DNA of 17,224 nucleotides from an uncultured Oscillospiraceae bacterium (lineage in GTDB: Bacteria > Bacillota > Clostridia > Oscillospirales > Oscillospiraceae), in the NCBI GenBank assembly GCA_905233785.1, contig CAJOCV010000014.1, forward strand, positions 1 to 17,224. Direction: 5' to 3'. Each line of letters opens with the position of its first letter. Positions within the stretch are counted from its first letter, which is position 1. Positions 1 through 6,907 of the stretch are shown here, in pieces. Both the position numbers and the translations under genes were made by a program. The notes under the pieces are model-generated. The model did not search any database, was not told the DNA's origin, and was given only the letters and a program-made list of their open reading frames with translations.

Positions 1-210
1 AAATCCCTCTGCCACGCGTGGAGCGCAAGCCCCATCTATCTGCTGGCGCGCTATTTCGTCGGCCTGCGGCCGCTGACGCCCGGCGGGGCGCAGTACGCGG
101 TCGAGCCGCGAACCGAATTCTTCCAAAGTCTCGACTGCCGTTTCCCCATGGGCGGGAAGATCGTTCACATCGTCCTGAAGGACGGCGTCCTCGCGGTGGA
201 GGAGGAGTAA
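1..210 (+). CDS. GH78-like alpha-L-rhamnosidase, C-terminal 69 codons (5' end outside window)
   Basis: An open frame runs from base 1 to a TAA at 208-210 with no start codon in the window, so the gene enters from the left. The visible 69 residues begin KSLCHAWSASPIYLL. An SxCHAWSAxP segment close to the C-terminus is characteristic of the end of the catalytic barrel and the C-terminal beta domain of bacterial alpha-L-rhamnosidases (GH78), which cleave terminal L-rhamnose from plant glycosides and pectic side chains. The catalytic acid and base lie upstream and cannot be checked, so activity and exact family are inference. A transporter gene starts 51 bases after the stop on the same strand, which suggests one transcript. 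A second, complete GH78 gene lies at 11538-13799. A related six-hairpin glycosidase family is the main alternative. Confidence 0.72.
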   Translation, partial: KSLCHAWSASPIYLLARYFVGLRPLTPGGAQYAVEPRTEFFQSLDCRFPMGGKIVHIVLKDGVLAVEEE

Positions 211-260
211 AAAACATACACTACCCTTTGGGGAAAAATACAGGAAAAGGAGCAGAAACA

Positions 261-2066
261 ATGAGCGAATCCAAGTTAGGCGGCTTATTTGACAAGCTGC
301 CGCCCAGTCTCATCAAGAAAAACAATGTCACCCTGATCCCTGAGGGCGCGATCGGCTATCTGGTCGGCCCCACGCTTGCCTTGCTTGCAAACTCCGTACT
401 GTCAAACTACTTTAATAAGTACATGTCCGACGTGCTGCATGTGAACACATGGGCGAGCGCCTTCTTCACCTGGCTGCCTGTTGTGTCCGTGATTTTCGTC
501 GTTCTCGGCAACATCCTGGTCGGCAAGCTCATGGATAACTGCAGGTCCAAAAACGGCAAGGCGCGTCCGCTGCTGCTCTTGAGCCTGCCCATCAGTCTGC
601 TCGCGCTGCTGTTTCTGTTCGTGTTCTCCCCCTATAACGCGAACAACGAAAGCTGGCACACCGGCGCGCTCATCTGCATTGCCATCGGCTATAACCTCTG
701 GTTCGCCTTCGCCTACCCCATGTATTATACGCCGCACGCGGGTCTTGTGAGTCTCTCCACCCGCAACTCCAAGGATCGCGGCTTGCTCGCCACCATCTCC
801 AACGCCACGATGCTCGCGGCCATGGGCATCAGCTCCATGTTCCTGCCCTTCTTCCTGAACCTGCTGTTTGTGTACGACATGAGCGGCAAGGGAAGCCCCG
901 TCACCAATGACGCCGGCAAGCTCCTTTACTATGTGGACGAGACCGGCGCTGCCATCTATGATTCCGCGGCCAGCTACGCCCACTGGAAGATTTTTGTGAT
1001 TGCCCTGCTGATTATTACGGCAATCGGCGTTCTGATCGAGTACTTCTTCACGCGCGAGCGCGTCACCGAGGAGTCCATGGGGCAGCAGCAGGAGGCCAAG
1101 CCCACGCTCTCCACCGGCGCGCAGGCCAAGCTCTGCTTCAAGGATAAGTACTGGATCATCATGATGGTCTTCTTCTTCCTCTATCAGTTCGGCGGCATGA
1201 TCAAGAACGTCAGCCAGAACTACTTCTGCACCGCCATGTTCCCCGACGCCATGGGCAACTACACCGTGGCGTACGGCGGCCAGCTCCAGGGCACCCTCGC
1301 CATCATCGGCGCCATCCCCACGGCCATCGGCATGGTCATCGCCCTGCCTCTTGCCAACATTCTCGGCAGCAAGTCCAAGGCCATTCTCGCCGGTGCGGCG
1401 GTTGCCGTTGTCGGCGGCGCGATCGGAATGCTGGCTCCCACGAGCTTCGTCGTCGTGACCATCTCCTTTGTCATCAAGGCTTTGGGCTCCACGCCCGCCA
1501 TGTATCTGTCGCTGGCGCTGCTGGCTGACATCTTCGACCACCAGGAGGCCGTGCACGGCGTGCGTACCGACGGCTTCTCCATGACCGTCTACGGCGCGAT
1601 CATCGCCGGTATGACCGGCCTTACCACGGGCGTACTGAACATGGTGCTCTCCGCCACCAACTATGACGTTGCCACTCTGCAGACCAATGAGACCCTGCGC
1701 GCTGCCATGCCCTGGGTCTTCATCGGCGGCGAGACCCTCTGCTACCTCGGCATCTTCCTGATTTTCCTCTTCATGGGCGTTGAGAAGTTCAGCAAGATCG
1801 ACCACGCCGCCATCGTCGCCGACCAGAAGGCCGCGGCGAGGAAGGAAGGCAAGAAGTACATCTCCGCCGAGGAGAAGATCCGCATCGAGGAAGGCGAAGA
1901 GGCCTACCAGGCGGAGCTGAAGAAGCAGGCGGACGCCAAGGCCAAGGAGGAGGCGCGCCTCGCCAGACTCTCTCCCGAGAAGCGCAAGGCCGAAAAGGAG
2001 CGGGAGGAGGCCATCCGCAAGGAGTTCAACGACCTTCGTAAGGCTGCCGGACGCTCTGCCGTCTGA
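261..2066 (+). CDS. GPH-family (MelB-like) MFS sugar or glycoside transporter, 601 aa, with charged C-terminal tail
   Basis: Inner-membrane transporter of the glycoside-pentoside-hexuronide family (MFS), predicted to import a sugar or glycoside. About twelve hydrophobic segments are visible between residues 35 and 508, and the cytoplasmic loop after TM2 carries the family pattern GKARPLL with a preceding Asp (residue 92). I chose ATG 261 because AAAAGGAG (245-252) sits 8 bases upstream; the frame stays open to 18, but that part overlaps the preceding glycosidase gene. At 601 aa it is longer than the usual 450-500. The excess is a polar loop of about 40 residues near 203-243 and a tail from about 508 to the end, rich in Lys, Glu and Ala and probably a long helix. 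Positions 80 and 84, aligned with the two MelB cation-site aspartates, are Val and Asn. It probably shares a transcript with the upstream rhamnosidase; the substrate is unknown. Confidence 0.92.
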   Translation: MSESKLGGLFDKLPPSLIKKNNVTLIPEGAIGYLVGPTLALLANSVLSNYFNKYMSDVLHVNTWASAFFTWLPVVSVIFVVLGNILVGKLMDNCRSKNGKARPLLLLSLPISLLALLFLFVFSPYNANNESWHTGALICIAIGYNLWFAFAYPMYYTPHAGLVSLSTRNSKDRGLLATISNATMLAAMGISSMFLPFFLNLLFVYDMSGKGSPVTNDAGKLLYYVDETGAAIYDSAASYAHWKIFVIALLIITAIGVLIEYFFTRERVTEESMGQQQEAKPTLSTGAQAKLCFKDKYWIIMMVFFFLYQFGGMIKNVSQNYFCTAMFPDAMGNYTVAYGGQLQGTLAIIGAIPTAIGMVIALPLANILGSKSKAILAGAAVAVVGGAIGMLAPTSFVVVTISFVIKALGSTPAMYLSLALLADIFDHQEAVHGVRTDGFSMTVYGAIIAGMTGLTTGVLNMVLSATNYDVATLQTNETLRAAMPWVFIGGETLCYLGIFLIFLFMGVEKFSKIDHAAIVADQKAAARKEGKKYISAEEKIRIEEGEEAYQAELKKQADAKAKEEARLARLSPEKRKAEKEREEAIRKEFNDLRKAAGRSAV

Positions 2067-2084
2067 GAAAAGCCCCGAGGAATT

Positions 2085-2218
2085 GCCGAAGCCAAGGTCT
2101 TCGGCGTCTTCCGGACAGCTTCGCGATATGATTAGGCCGCTGTTTCCTGAAATATACCGAGCGACCCTACAAAAATGCCTTTATCAGTAAGCTGTTTTTG
2201 GGAGCCGCTCTTGCTGAT
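2085..2218. other. Non-coding interval with two stem-loops
   Basis: The 311 bases between the transporter stop and glf contain no convincing gene. Two stem-loops precede the strong terminator at 2245. The first is a perfect 7-bp stem, GCCGAAG at 2085-2091 with CTTCGGC at 2099-2105, not followed by a T-run. The second is a 9-bp stem with one G-T pair, ATCAGTAAG at 2183-2191 with CTTGCTGAT at 2210-2218. They may be 3'-UTR structures of the transporter transcript. The function is unknown. Confidence 0.4.
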
Positions 2219-2244
2219 CGATTTAGTGTTTCCCCCCTGTTCAA

Positions 2245-2286
2245 GGGGCTGTGAGAAAACATAGTTTTTTCACAGCCCCCATTTTT
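2245..2286 (+). terminator. Strong intrinsic terminator after the rhamnosidase/transporter unit
   Basis: A perfect 10-bp inverted repeat, GGGGCTGTGA (2245-2254) and TCACAGCCCC (2270-2279), extends inward by A-T and G-T pairs to a tiny loop around 2260-2264. It is followed by ATTTTT (2281-2286). A long GC-rich stem plus a T-run is the standard rho-independent form. It separates the upstream catabolic transcript from the glf promoter. Confidence 0.88.
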
Positions 2287-2317
2287 CAGGAGATGTTCGA
2301 TAAAATAAACGCTTTCC

Positions 2318-2346
2318 TTGCATTTTTTCGGAAAAAGGGTTATGAT
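2318..2346 (+). promoter_or_regulatory. Sigma-70-type promoter for glf-GT2-GTPase
   Basis: TTGCAT (-35, 2318-2323) and TATGAT (-10, 2341-2346) are separated by exactly 17 bases. The predicted start near 2353 leaves a leader of about 25 bases containing AGGAAGGA before the glf ATG. Its place directly after a strong terminator supports an independent three-gene transcript. No operator is evident. Confidence 0.78.
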
Positions 2347-2377
2347 ACGTTGAACCATACAGAGGAAGGATAAATGC

Positions 2378-3475
2378 ATGAAATACGATTATTTGATCGT
2401 CGGCGCCGGACTGTACGGCGCGGTTTTTGCCCATGAGATGCATAAGCGTGGCAAGCGTGTTCTCGTGATTGAAAAGCGCTCTCATGTGGGCGGCAACGTC
2501 TATACCGAGGCGGTGGAGAATATCCAGGTGCACGTTTACGGCGCGCACATCTTCCACACGAACAACAGGCGAGTGTGGAATTATGTAAATCAATTCGCGG
2601 AGTTTAATCGTTACACGAATTCCCCGGTTGCCAACTATCACGGCGAGCTTTATTCTCTCCCCTTCAATATGTATACGTTTCATAAGATGTGGGGTGTTGT
2701 AACTCCGCGGGAGGCCGAGGAAAAGATTGCCGAGCAGCGCGCCGCCGCCGGGATCGCAGAGCCGCGAAACCTTGAGGAGCAGGCAATTTCCCTCGTAGGG
2801 ACGGACATTTATGAAAAGCTCGTTAAGGGCTACACGGAAAAGCAGTGGGGGAGAGCCTGCACGGAACTTCCTGCGTTCATCATCAAGCGCCTGCCCGTTC
2901 GCCTGACCTTTGACAACAACTACTTTGACGCCCGCTATCAGGGCATACCCGAGGAAGGCTACACGCGCATGGTTGAACGTATGCTCAAGGGGGTGGAGCT
3001 TCGCCTGGACACCGATTACTTTGCTGACAAGCAGGCCTTCGACGATATGGCTGAGACCGTGGTGTATACCGGCGCGGTGGATCGCTATTTTAATTACTGC
3101 TTCGGTCCGCTTCAGTATCGCAGTGTCCGCTTTGAGACAGAGGTGCTTGACACGCCGAACTATCAGGGCAACGCCGTCATCAACTACACCGACCGGGAGA
3201 CTCCCTATACCCGTGTCATTGAGCACAAGCATTTCACCTTCGGCACACAGCCCAAGACCGTTGTTTCATGGGAATACAGCGCCGAGTGGAAACCCGGGGA
3301 CGAGCCCTACTATCCGGTGAATGACGCGCCCAACTCCGCGCTCTATCAGCGCTATAAGGAGCTTGCGGACGCGGAGAAAAAGCTTATCTTTGGCGGGCGC
3401 CTGGGCGAGTATCGTTATTATGACATGGACGCGGTCATCGCCTCTGCGCTGGATAAAACGGAAACGATTGGATAA
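2378..3475 (+). CDS. glf: UDP-galactopyranose mutase
   Basis: Cytoplasmic flavoenzyme that interconverts UDP-galactopyranose and UDP-galactofuranose, giving the donor for galactofuranose in cell-surface glycans. The 365 residues match the family's usual length. The N-terminal Rossmann motif is G9-A-G11-L-Y-G14, with Glu32 ending the second strand to bind the FAD ribose. Family signatures follow in order: VGGNVYT, YGAHIFHT, the YTEKQWG segment with the active-site Trp, IKRLPVR, QGIPEEGYT, PYTRVIEHKHF, and the C-terminal GRLGEYRYYDMD that closes the flavin site. The start is fixed by AGGAAGGA (2361-2370), 7 bases before the ATG. It is first in a unit with a glycosyltransferase 12 bases downstream, which fits galactofuranose transfer. 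It carries its own promoter. The identification is secure. Confidence 0.97.
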   Translation: MKYDYLIVGAGLYGAVFAHEMHKRGKRVLVIEKRSHVGGNVYTEAVENIQVHVYGAHIFHTNNRRVWNYVNQFAEFNRYTNSPVANYHGELYSLPFNMYTFHKMWGVVTPREAEEKIAEQRAAAGIAEPRNLEEQAISLVGTDIYEKLVKGYTEKQWGRACTELPAFIIKRLPVRLTFDNNYFDARYQGIPEEGYTRMVERMLKGVELRLDTDYFADKQAFDDMAETVVYTGAVDRYFNYCFGPLQYRSVRFETEVLDTPNYQGNAVINYTDRETPYTRVIEHKHFTFGTQPKTVVSWEYSAEWKPGDEPYYPVNDAPNSALYQRYKELADAEKKLIFGGRLGEYRYYDMDAVIASALDKTETIG

Positions 3476-3487
3476 AGGAACGAGAAA

Positions 3488-4498
3488 ATGAAGCTGCTGA
3501 CTGTTACCATCCCCTGCTACAACTCCGAGGACTACATGGCAAACTGCATCGAGAGCATCCTGCCCGGCGGCGACCGGGTGGAGATCATCGTCATTGACGA
3601 CGGCTCGAAGGACAATACCGGCGCCATTGCCGATGAATATGCCGCAAAATATCCCGACATCGTCAAGGTAATCCACCAACCGAACGGCGGGCACGGTGAG
3701 GGCATCAACCAGGGACTGCGTCACGCCACGGGCAAGTATTTTAAGACTGTAGACAGCGACGATAAGCTGAGCGCGGATTTTGTGCGTTTTCTGGACGAGC
3801 TGGAGCGCGTTGACCGGGAGGGCGGCGTCGATCTCTTTCTCACAAATTACCATTATGTCCACGCGGACGGAAAGGGTGATCGCTCCATCAAGTTTGCAAA
3901 CGCTCTGCCCGCAGGCCGCGTCTTCACCTGGCGGGAGACAAGACCCTTTCTGGTCGATCAGATTCTGATGATCCACACGGTCTGCTTTAAAACCGAGCTT
4001 TTGCGCAAAACCGGGCTGGAGCTTCCCAAGCACACCTTCTATGAAGACAACCTGATGGTCTACGGCAACCTCCGCTATGTGGAGCGGATGTACTATATGA
4101 ACGTCGATCTATATCTCTACACCATCGGTCGTGAGGGGCAGAGCGTACAGGAGGACGTGATGAAGCGCCGCTATACCCACCAGATCAAGGCCACCGAGCT
4201 TTGCTTCAAGGCGTTCCATCTGGATGAGATCACAGACCGGCATAAGCTGGGCTATTTAAAGCACGAGCTGTTCATCATGTTCGGCATCTCCATCATCTAC
4301 GCCCGCCTGAATCACAACGAGCAGGCGGAGCGGGATCTCGAGGCCATGTGGGAGGAGTGTCGCCGCTATGACTACAAATGGGCAAACTACTTCCGCCGCA
4401 AGACTGCACTGCGCCTGATCTGCGTTCCGGGCGAGGGCGGGCAGAAGTTTACCGAGCTGATGTATCGCGTCGCGCACATGGTGGTGCGCTTTAACTGA
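3488..4498 (+). CDS. Family 2 glycosyltransferase (GT-A fold), candidate galactofuranosyl or other surface-glycan transferase
   Basis: A GT2 enzyme transfers a sugar from a nucleotide donor by an inverting mechanism at the cytoplasmic membrane face. The N-terminal 110 residues show the GT-A signature: TVTIPCYNSEDY at the start, VIDDGS with D37-D38, HQPNGGHGEGINQG, and the metal-binding motif D89-S-D91-D92 in KTVDSDDKLS. The remainder is mixed helix, including GREGQSVQEDVM, with no clear transmembrane helix, so it probably docks on a membrane partner or a lipid acceptor. It starts 12 bases after the UDP-galactopyranose mutase stop, so use of UDP-galactofuranose is a reasonable inference but not shown. 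The final TGA overlaps the ATG of the next gene as TGATG, indicating translational coupling. The donor and acceptor cannot be read from sequence. Confidence 0.93.
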   Translation: MKLLTVTIPCYNSEDYMANCIESILPGGDRVEIIVIDDGSKDNTGAIADEYAAKYPDIVKVIHQPNGGHGEGINQGLRHATGKYFKTVDSDDKLSADFVRFLDELERVDREGGVDLFLTNYHYVHADGKGDRSIKFANALPAGRVFTWRETRPFLVDQILMIHTVCFKTELLRKTGLELPKHTFYEDNLMVYGNLRYVERMYYMNVDLYLYTIGREGQSVQEDVMKRRYTHQIKATELCFKAFHLDEITDRHKLGYLKHELFIMFGISIIYARLNHNEQAERDLEAMWEECRRYDYKWANYFRRKTALRLICVPGEGGQKFTELMYRVAHMVVRFN

Positions 4499-5448
4499 TG
4501 ATCCCGGTCGATCTGATCACGGGCTTTCTCGGCGCGGGGAAGACCACGTTTCTGCTGCGCTACGCCCGGTATCTGCTGCAAAAAGGGGAGCGACTCGGCA
4601 TCCTTGTGTATGACCACGGGGCGGTGAACGTCGATCTGCCGCTGCTGGGAACGCTGCGCGGCGATAACTGCGAGGTGGAAACGCTTGCGGCAAGCTGTGA
4701 CGCGGACTGTCACCGCCGCCGCTTCCGCACAAAGCTCATCGCCATGGCCATGAGCGGTTACGACCGCATCCTGATCGAGCCTTCCGGCGTCTTCGACATG
4801 GACGAGTATTTTGATACCCTGCGTGAGGCGCCGCTTGACCGTTGGCTGGACTTCGGCAATGTGATCTGCGTGGTGGACGGGAAGCTTAGCGGCGATACCC
4901 TCCCGGAGGAGGATTTCTTCCTGGCCTCCCAGGCGGGCTGCGCGGGCGCGATCGTCTTTAGCCGGGTGCAGCTTGCATCCGGGGAAGAGCTTGCGCAGAC
5001 ACGCGCGCATCTCAGGCAGGCGGCGGAAGCGATCCATGCTTCCCTGACCGATCGCGTTTTGGCGAAGGACTGGGACGCGCTCAGCGAGGAAGATTTCGCA
5101 GCGCTCAGCCGCTGCGGCTATGCCTTCCCGGACTACGTCAAGACCATCGCCGGGCGCGCGGCGTCCTTTCAGTCCCTGTCCTTCCTGCATCTGCCCCTAA
5201 ACGAGCAGCAGCTGCGCCAAAAGGCGGAAGCGCTCTTTTCCACGGGGGACTATGGGCGCATCCTGCGCGTCAAGGGTTTCTTTCCGAAAGGGGAGAGCTG
5301 GTATGCGTTCAACGCCACCCAGCATGAGCTGACGGTCAAGCCCGCCGCCGAAAGCCTCGCCGTTCTCACCGTCATCGGCAGTGACTTAAATGAACGCGCG
5401 ATTCACCTTCTGCTGAAAGGTGAGGAACCGAAACTGCATATCTTATAG
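4498..5448 (+). CDS. CobW/COG0523-like G3E GTPase, variant lacking CxCC and NKxD motifs
   Basis: Members of this family are P-loop GTPases that insert or deliver metals. Residues 1-200 show a Walker A GFLGAGKTT (9-17) and a Walker B/switch II segment RILIEPSGV. A CobW_C-like domain fills the C-terminus, with GRILRVKGFFP and a final VIGSDLNERAIHLLL. Two hallmarks are altered. The metal-binding CxCC is replaced by C67-D-A-D-C71-H72, and the guanine-specifying NKxD is S155-R-V-Q158. Metal choice and nucleotide specificity may therefore differ from classical CobW, ZagA or YeiR proteins. Its ATG overlaps the glycosyltransferase stop (TGATG), so it is translated with that gene. No cobalamin or metal-uptake gene is nearby. 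A function in the glycan unit is suggested only by position. Confidence 0.85.
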   Translation: MIPVDLITGFLGAGKTTFLLRYARYLLQKGERLGILVYDHGAVNVDLPLLGTLRGDNCEVETLAASCDADCHRRRFRTKLIAMAMSGYDRILIEPSGVFDMDEYFDTLREAPLDRWLDFGNVICVVDGKLSGDTLPEEDFFLASQAGCAGAIVFSRVQLASGEELAQTRAHLRQAAEAIHASLTDRVLAKDWDALSEEDFAALSRCGYAFPDYVKTIAGRAASFQSLSFLHLPLNEQQLRQKAEALFSTGDYGRILRVKGFFPKGESWYAFNATQHELTVKPAAESLAVLTVIGSDLNERAIHLLLKGEEPKLHIL

Positions 5449-5590
5449 TCGTAGGGACGAGCATTGCTCGTCCGTTAGCTGCGTAGAGAACAAAAACGCT
5501 TGGGCGAGTTCGTAAAATCATCAAACGAACTCGCCCAAAATTGATAATAGAAAGCCTCTGCCAAGAGGACGGGTAATGTGTCTCTACGGA
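5449..5590. repeat. Compact inverted-repeat element between convergent genes (MITE-like or REP-like)
   Basis: The left end (5449-5473) begins TCGTAGGGACGAGC and is itself a hairpin: GGACGAG pairs with CTCGTCC around a 5-base loop. The right end (5567-5590), read on the opposite strand, begins TCCGTAGAGACACATTAC and ends CCCGTCC. The two ends match at about 18 of 22 aligned positions with a 2-base gap, so they form terminal inverted repeats of an element of about 140 bp. A second, 14-bp perfect inverted repeat lies inside (5500-5538). The element begins directly after the GTPase stop. Its right end contains the stop codon of the minus-strand regulator. No open frame is present. Mobility is inference; it could be only a pair of terminators. 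Confidence 0.5.
5491..5538 (-). terminator. Intrinsic terminator for the araC-family gene
   Basis: A 14-bp perfect stem, TTGGGCGAGTTCGT (5500-5513) with its complement at 5525-5538, encloses an 11-base loop. On the minus strand the stem is followed by GCGTTTTTG (T-run at 5492-5496), the form of a terminator for the regulator gene that ends at 5584. On the plus strand only a weak A/T stretch follows, although the convergent GTPase transcript may also stop here. Confidence 0.8.
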
Positions 5591-6819
5591 TGCAAAAATC
5601 TCTTCCGGTACTGCGCGGGGGTATAGCCCGTGGTGTCACGGAAGCACTGGATAAAGTAATTGACCGTGTTGAAGGCAAGCTTCTCCGCAATCTCCTGCAC
5701 AGAGAGCCGGGAAGACTCGAGCAGCACCTTGGCGCGCTCCACCTTGACATAGCGGATGTAGGAGTTGATGGACTGCCCGGTCTCTTTTTTGAACTTTTCC
5801 GTCAAATAATACTCCGTGTAGCCCACCAGCGCCGCAAGATCGGCGGTCCGAATCTTCCGGTCGAGGCTCAGCTCGATGTAATCGCAGCACTTCTGGATCG
5901 CATGGGAATAGTCGGGGTTGACGCGCAGATGGTGCACCCGATAGATGAAATCGTGGTACATGGCGTGCGCCAGGGCGGAAAGCTCCCCGGAATCGCGGCA
6001 GTCCTCCGCCGACTGAATATAGGAATCGCCGAGAGAATAGGCAATCTCCGGCGAAAGCCCGCCCTCCATCGCGGCGCGGCTTACCAGGGTGGTAAAGACG
6101 ACGATGCTGGTCTTCATCTGCCGAAGCGGATCCTGACCCCGGACGGGAACGCCGGGGCTGACGCGAACGCTGCCCGCAAGGGCGTTCTGGTAATTGATGT
6201 CCCCGTTGCGCACCATTTGCAGCATCGCCCGCTCTGAAAGATAGACCTGGCTGCGATCCCGCTGCTCCGCCGGGAAGGGCTGGTTCTCGCCGCTCGTCTC
6301 CCACGTGTCCAGCGCTTCCAGCCCGAGCTGCTGCCCGGTGAGGGTATTATGCACCATCATCGCATAGCGCGTGAAAATAGCGTAAGACATGACGGGAAGC
6401 TCCGGCAGCAGGCGGGTAAGCTCACTTGCCCAGAGACCGCTCTCCCGGCTGCTCACGAAGGGGCGCAGCGCGGGGCGAAGCTGCCGCTCCGTGGGGCGCT
6501 GGTAGAAGACCGGGCCGATCACGAAGATCAGATCCCGCTGCCGTTCCGCCTCAAAGCTCAGAGCCCACTGCATCCCGATGGGGGAGCCGATGATCTGCGG
6601 GCGGGTGTTCTGCGTGTCTGCGGCGTAGTGCGCGAGCTTTTCAAGCCCGCCGAATATGAAAAAGCTCTGCTCCAGAACCTGCCGTTCCGACGCCGGGCAG
6701 GACGAGGCAATCAGTTCCCCATCCTGACGATAGCACCAGATATAAAACTTCTCCCCCTCGGGGATCAGACTTTGTAAAAGCACAAGGTTCTGCTCTCCCT
6801 TGGTCATGTGCGGATCCAT
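5584..6819 (-). CDS. AraC-family transcriptional regulator with N-terminal sensor region, 411 aa
   Basis: DNA-binding regulator, probably the local activator of the divergent glycosidase operon. The last 100 residues form the AraC/XylS two-helix-turn-helix domain: the first helix pair is around IRTADLAALVGYTEYYLTEK and the second around LSVQEIAEKLAF, ending GYTPAQYRK. Residues 1-300 form an uncharacterised sensor region with alternating strands and helices (FYIWCYRQDGELIAS, RDLIFVIGPVFY), with no transmembrane helix, so a soluble ligand is likely. I chose the ATG at 6819 because GAGGTGA lies 5 bases upstream on this strand. The frame extends 48 codons further, but those would cover the promoter. 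The promoter (6838-6866) lies back to back with that of the transporter gene. The C-terminal stop lies inside the inverted-repeat element. The effector is unknown. Confidence 0.93.
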   Translation of the reverse strand: MDPHMTKGEQNLVLLQSLIPEGEKFYIWCYRQDGELIASSCPASERQVLEQSFFIFGGLEKLAHYAADTQNTRPQIIGSPIGMQWALSFEAERQRDLIFVIGPVFYQRPTERQLRPALRPFVSSRESGLWASELTRLLPELPVMSYAIFTRYAMMVHNTLTGQQLGLEALDTWETSGENQPFPAEQRDRSQVYLSERAMLQMVRNGDINYQNALAGSVRVSPGVPVRGQDPLRQMKTSIVVFTTLVSRAAMEGGLSPEIAYSLGDSYIQSAEDCRDSGELSALAHAMYHDFIYRVHHLRVNPDYSHAIQKCCDYIELSLDRKIRTADLAALVGYTEYYLTEKFKKETGQSINSYIRYVKVERAKVLLESSRLSVQEIAEKLAFNTVNYFIQCFRDTTGYTPAQYRKRFLHP

Positions 6820-6824
6820 CTTCC

Positions 6825-6866
6825 TCACCTCGGGACAAGTGTAGCACCGTGCTTTCCATGATGCAA
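6825..6866 (-). promoter_or_regulatory. Promoter and ribosome binding site of the araC-family gene
   Basis: Read on the minus strand, TTGCAT (6861-6866) and TACACT (6838-6843) are 17 bases apart. GAGGTGA (6825-6831), a 7-base match to the anti-Shine-Dalgarno complement, sits 5 bases before the ATG at 6819. The leader would be only about 15 bases. This arrangement decides the start codon in favour of 6819. Confidence 0.7.
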
Positions 6867-6876
6867 GAAAAAACAC

Positions 6877-6906
6877 GAATTTTTGTAACTTTGCCGTAGA
6901 ATTTGG
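6877..6906. promoter_or_regulatory. Candidate AraC-type operator: direct GAATTT half-sites 22 bp apart
   Basis: Between the two divergent -35 elements lie 41 bases. GAATTTTTG starts at 6877 and GAATTTGG at 6899, a direct repeat spaced 22 bases (about two helical turns), as is usual for AraC-family activators. The second copy abuts the -35 of the transporter promoter, the position expected for activation. The shared core is only six bases, so chance is possible. Confidence 0.3.
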
Positions 6907-6907
6907 C

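Noticed and set aside
18..260. N-terminal extension of the first transporter to the ATG at 18
   Set aside because: It overlaps the C-terminus of the GH78-like gene, is Arg/Pro-rich and lacks a ribosome binding site, whereas ATG 261 has a good one.
402..1805. Long minus-strand open frame (467 codons) opposite the first transporter
   Set aside because: It mirrors the codon pattern of a confident gene, encodes low-complexity His/Gly/Asp-rich sequence and has no family signature. The long antisense frames at 6941-8653, 8547-10493 and 13732-15456 are rejected for the same reason.
2167..2379. 70-codon minus-strand frame upstream of glf
   Set aside because: It spans the terminator and the glf promoter, has no recognisable motif and no convincing ribosome binding site.
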